24,612 nt of DNA from an uncultured Cocleimonas sp. (GTDB taxonomy: Bacteria > Pseudomonadota > Gammaproteobacteria > Thiotrichales > Thiotrichaceae), in assembly GCA_937974135.1 (NCBI GenBank), contig CALJIH010000258.1, positions 1-24,612 on the forward strand, given 5' to 3'. Below are positions 24,560 through 24,612 of the stretch, piece after piece. Each line of letters begins with the position of its first letter. Within the stretch, counting starts at the first letter, position 1. Made by a program: the position numbers and the translations under genes. The notes under the pieces were generated by a model that searched no databases, was not told where the DNA came from, and saw only the letters and a program-made list of their open reading frames with translations.

Positions 24560-24612
24560 AAAGATTTACTTTTTAAATACTTAAGAGGTTTAGGTTAATT
24601 AACTACGACTCT

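Overview
The window looks like chromosomal DNA of an A+T-rich gammaproteobacterium, probably aquatic or marine. The main reasons are the pairing of mrcB with an LpoP-like lipoprotein, the yoaA-tsaB pair, the Kbp/YgaU and YidB relatives, a TRAP transporter of the mannitol/chloroaromatic (FcbT2/FcbT3-like) type, and a long (type 2) LeuA. I cannot name the genus. No tRNA, rRNA, CRISPR array, integrase or transposase was seen.

Layout. (1) 1-2450: the 3' remnant of an FAD-linked oxidase, a class IV aminotransferase resembling (R)-selective amine transaminases (minus strand), a PNPOx-fold flavoprotein and an Lrp/AsnC regulator (minus strand). The regulator diverges from leuA (2597-4276), with a perfect palindrome between them. 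(2) 4380-5333: two small minus-strand genes, a DUF937/YidB-like protein and a BON-LysM Kbp homologue. (3) 5544-12487: a signalling locus. Two LuxR/NarL-type response regulators lie on the minus strand, and one has Ser in place of the phospho-accepting Asp. Divergent from them are a TonB-dependent outer-membrane receptor, a periplasmic ABC_sub_bind-like protein and a hybrid histidine kinase with HAMP, HisKA, HATPase, receiver and HPt domains. The last two genes overlap by 3 bases (TTGA). I infer an outer-membrane-to-nucleoid sensory relay for an unknown ligand. (4) 12598-17131: an NlpC/P60 lipoprotein, PBP1B (mrcB) and its likely activator lipoprotein LpoP, which are cell-wall functions. An in-frame TGA splits off what looks like the first 26 codons of mrcB. 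(5) 17137-19874: yoaA helicase and tsaB, overlapping by 4 bases. (6) 19988-20683: a VC0807-like membrane protein. (7) 20895-24559: TRAP permeases dctQ-dctM (minus strand). DctM carries a roughly 330-residue charged, coiled-coil-like tail and DctQ has an extra N-terminal membrane region.

The most striking feature without an obvious explanation is a short dispersed repeat, core AGTAGGGGGGTGTCTTTT. It occurs six times, always intergenic, always in the same orientation and always at a boundary between transcription units (241, 1213, 4289, 12559, 19883, 20692). Four copies are identical over 21 bases. One is split by a 24-base insertion carrying a TTCGACAAGCTCA-type sequence, one has a single extra base at the same point, and a degenerate inverted seventh copy (20852-20874) closes a 137-base segment. 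Pairs of copies flank single genes (the aminotransferase and the VC0807-like gene), so the element marks module boundaries. Its function is unknown.
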